A stretch of 64,000 nt of DNA from Pseudoalteromonas sp. EB27 (lineage in GTDB: Bacteria; Pseudomonadota; Gammaproteobacteria; Enterobacterales; Alteromonadaceae), in contig NZ_MTQD01000003.1 in the NCBI RefSeq assembly GCF_001974875.1, forward strand, positions 225,945 to 289,944. Reading direction: 5' to 3'. A program made the translations under genes and the position numbers. Of this stretch, positions 62,412-64,000 are shown one piece after another (the stretch's first letter is position 1; each line of letters starts with the position of its first letter). Below the pieces are notes generated by a model. That model saw only the letters and a program-made list of their open reading frames with translations, had not been told where the DNA came from and did not search any database.

Positions 62412-62816
62412 ATGAAAACACTTATCAAAACTATCGCTCTTAGCTCACTATTAACATGTTCAGCTGCTGCAGTAGCTGATGCAAGTGATTACAAATTAAT
62501 GGTTATTGAAACTGCAACAGCGCCACAGCCACTTGAGCAATCATTTAATAGCTGCGCACTGAATGTTAAGTCAAAAAATTATGCGCAAGCGGAAGAAATT
62601 TGTACTAAAGCAATCGCACTTTTAAAAGACGCAGATGGCCCTAAATTTAAAGTACGCCAACTTACGTCATTCGCATTAAGCAACCGTGGTGTTGCACGTT
62701 TAAAAGCGCATAACGACACTGCTGCACTTGCTGATTTATACGAAGCATCAAAATTGTCTAACAGCACGATGGTATCGCACAACTTAACTCGCGCTAAAGA
62801 AGAATTATCGTTATAA
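62412..62816 (+). CDS. Small exported paralogous protein, copy 2
   Basis: This 134-residue precursor is almost the same as copy 1, with identical DNA over long stretches. That suggests recent duplication or gene conversion. The signal peptide ends AAAVA/DAS; the SCALNVKSKNYAQAEEICTKAI and NRGVARLKAHNDTAALADLYEA segments keep both cysteines. The ATG at 62412 aligns with the starts of the other copies; an ATG 6 bp upstream does not. Confidence 0.8.
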   Translation: MKTLIKTIALSSLLTCSAAAVADASDYKLMVIETATAPQPLEQSFNSCALNVKSKNYAQAEEICTKAIALLKDADGPKFKVRQLTSFALSNRGVARLKAHNDTAALADLYEASKLSNSTMVSHNLTRAKEELSL

Positions 62817-62877
62817 AAAACCTTTATAACGTGTTTTATAAAGCGCTTACTAAAGCATGATATAAAATAGCGAGAGT

Positions 62878-62919
62878 AAAAAAAGCCGATGCTGGGTTAA
62901 ACCCCAACATCGGCTTTTT
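62878..62919 (+). terminator. Terminator of paralogue 2
   Basis: AGCCGATGCTGGG pairs with the CCCCAACATCGGCT arm, with a small mismatch near the loop, followed by T residues. The stem differs from copy 1 by paired changes. Confidence 0.88.
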
Positions 62920-62945
62920 CGTGTTTATTAACTTTGTATTGTGTT

Positions 62946-63107
62946 ATACCAATCCGCAATAATACTTAATCATTTTGCGGGGCTAAACGTGTCGCTACCT
63001 GCGTTAAAAAATTCTCATTTAGAACAACCAAATAGCGAATTTTTTGCCTAGCTATCAACACGTTTTTTCATCCTCAAAATAGATCACTTAATTAAGCGAA
63101 TTGGTAT
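62946..63107. mobile_element. MITE-like palindromic element (162 bp)
   Basis: The ends are inverted copies: ATACCAATCCGC on the left and ATACCAATTCGC on the reverse strand at the right. The similarity continues for about 75 bases on each side, so the whole element could fold into a single imperfect hairpin around AGAACAACC. It encodes no protein. No clear target-site duplication is seen. Confidence 0.65.
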
Positions 63108-63197
63108 TATTAAAAAATAATAAAACTGTATTCTGTTATTTATTGTTTAGTGATTTTTATAGTTTTTAACTGATTGTAATTAATCAGTATTTTTACA

Positions 63198-63331
63198 GGC
63201 GTTAGACTAAAGTCTATAGGTTAGATTTATTCACTTATTAGGTTTGTTTTTATCGTTTGTGGTAATTGAGCTAACACTCTAAAGTTAAGTTGTCGGCAAC
63301 AAGTACGACTTAACTAATTAGGAATATAATC
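63198..63331 (+). promoter_or_regulatory. Conserved upstream region, copy 3
   Basis: The dyad TAGACTAAAGTCTA (63203-63216) lies 129 bp before the ATG. The block from the dyad onward is similar to copies 1 and 2, apart from a divergent spacer between the putative promoter boxes (TTTGTG-N16-TCTAAA). Confidence 0.7.
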
Positions 63332-63742
63332 ATGAAATTTACACTTTTAAAAACCATCGCTCTTGGCTCATTATTAACTTGCTCAGCTGCTGCAATGGCT
63401 AAACAAGGTGACTATAAATTAATGGTTATTGAAGACTCTGTAACTGCAGCACCCGCATTTGAAAAATCATTTAATAGCTGTGCTTTAAATGTTGAATCAA
63501 AAAACTACGAAGAAGCAGAAGCTATTTGTACACAAGCAATTGCATTACTTAAGCAAAGCCATGGTCCGCGTTTAAAAGTACGTGAACTTACATCGTTTGC
63601 ATTAAGTAACCGTGGTGTAGCGCGTATTAAGGCTCAAAAAGATACAGCTGGTATTTCTGATTTATATGAAGCGGTTCAAATTTCTAAAAATTCACTTGTA
63701 ACACATAACTTAACTCGCGCTAAAAAAGAGTTATCTTTATAA
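63332..63742 (+). CDS. Small exported paralogous protein, copy 3
   Basis: This 136-residue precursor is the most divergent copy. It keeps the signal peptide (AAAMA/KQG), the SCALNVESKNYEEAEAICTQAIALL segment with both cysteines, and the C-terminal HNLTRAKKELSL. Helix pairs like TPRs are again visible. A one-residue insertion lies near EDSVTAAPAF. The function is unknown. Confidence 0.8.
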   Translation: MKFTLLKTIALGSLLTCSAAAMAKQGDYKLMVIEDSVTAAPAFEKSFNSCALNVESKNYEEAEAICTQAIALLKQSHGPRLKVRELTSFALSNRGVARIKAQKDTAGISDLYEAVQISKNSLVTHNLTRAKKELSL

Positions 63743-63781
63743 GAATGCTTGCATAAAGCGCTTATAATTTAGCGAGAGTAT

Positions 63782-63821
63782 AAAAGCCCATATTAGGTAG
63801 CACCTAATATGGGCTTTTTTT
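63782..63821 (+). terminator. Terminator of paralogue 3
   Basis: AGCCCATATTAGG and CCTAATATGGGCT form a 13-bp stem followed by T residues. The remaining 180 bp to the window end show no gene. Confidence 0.9.
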
Positions 63822-64000
63822 GTATGTTTGAATAACCGTAGTTACCTATTAAATACACTTTTTTTTAATAAAGCAGCTTTACTGAATAATAGTGCTTTTA
63901 AGAGTGATTTTTAGAGCCTTACGTTACTAATTTATATTGGTAAGTACTTGTTACCTAAAGCATAGGTCTATAAATATAGAAACATAGGTAAAAATATTAT

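Overview
The window looks like chromosomal DNA of a marine gammaproteobacterium of the Alteromonadales, most likely Pseudoalteromonas. I infer this from the low-to-moderate GC content, the protein flavour of the conserved genes, the many Na+-linked transporters, a rhombotail (GlyGly-CTERM) lipoprotein and the repeat types. There is no rRNA, tRNA, CRISPR array, prophage or intact transposase.

Layout. 1-8.9 kb: a membrane diguanylate cyclase, then recN (two LexA boxes), nadK and, divergently, an hrcA-like gene plus grpE behind a heat-shock (sigma32-type) promoter, a Bcr/CflA exporter and an M48 lipoprotein protease. 9-12.4 kb: a periplasmic alpha/beta hydrolase, a Tsx/OmpK channel and an NhaC antiporter. 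12.7-18.8 kb: dapB, carA, carB and greA, with a hairpin plus T-tract in the carA leader. 19-24 kb: an S66 carboxypeptidase, an FMN riboswitch with ribB, a nitroreductase, a LysR regulator, a VOC protein and a rhombotail lipoprotein. 24-31 kb: a Tat-exported dienelactone hydrolase, a lipoprotein hydrolase, a 56-residue membrane protein and an RND efflux pair. 31-35 kb: a YeiW-like protein, a TonB-dependent receptor, msrA, a DUF4136 lipoprotein and a REP/BIME array. 35-39.8 kb: an mksF-mksE-mksB condensin operon without the nuclease gene mksG/jetD. 40-49.7 kb: nhaD, a lysine riboswitch with lysC, a phosphopantetheinyl transferase, an NSS transporter, ldhA, a glutathione peroxidase, a beta-hydroxyacid dehydrogenase and sbcB.

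50-59 kb is accessory-like. A four-gene operon (MFS exporter, LLM oxidoreductase, aldo/keto reductase, MDR reductase) is followed by a periplasmic cyclase-family protein with altered active-site residues, a divergent royal-jelly/dopachrome-tautomerase-related protein, a DcaP-type porin and a LysR regulator. Together these suggest uptake and conversion of a small carbonyl or aromatic compound; the substrate cannot be read from the sequence.

59-64 kb holds the most intriguing material: three paralogous genes for small exported proteins of 134-136 residues with a conserved cysteine pair. Each has the same roughly 130 bp upstream region starting with the dyad TAGACTAAAGTCTA at a fixed distance from the start codon, and each ends in a terminator whose stem has changed by paired substitutions. 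An antiporter gene, an outer-membrane protein gene and a 162 bp palindromic MITE-like element lie between the copies.

Start codons were re-chosen for many genes from ribosome-binding sites, signal peptides and family lengths. Assignments rest on reading motifs; no database search was run.
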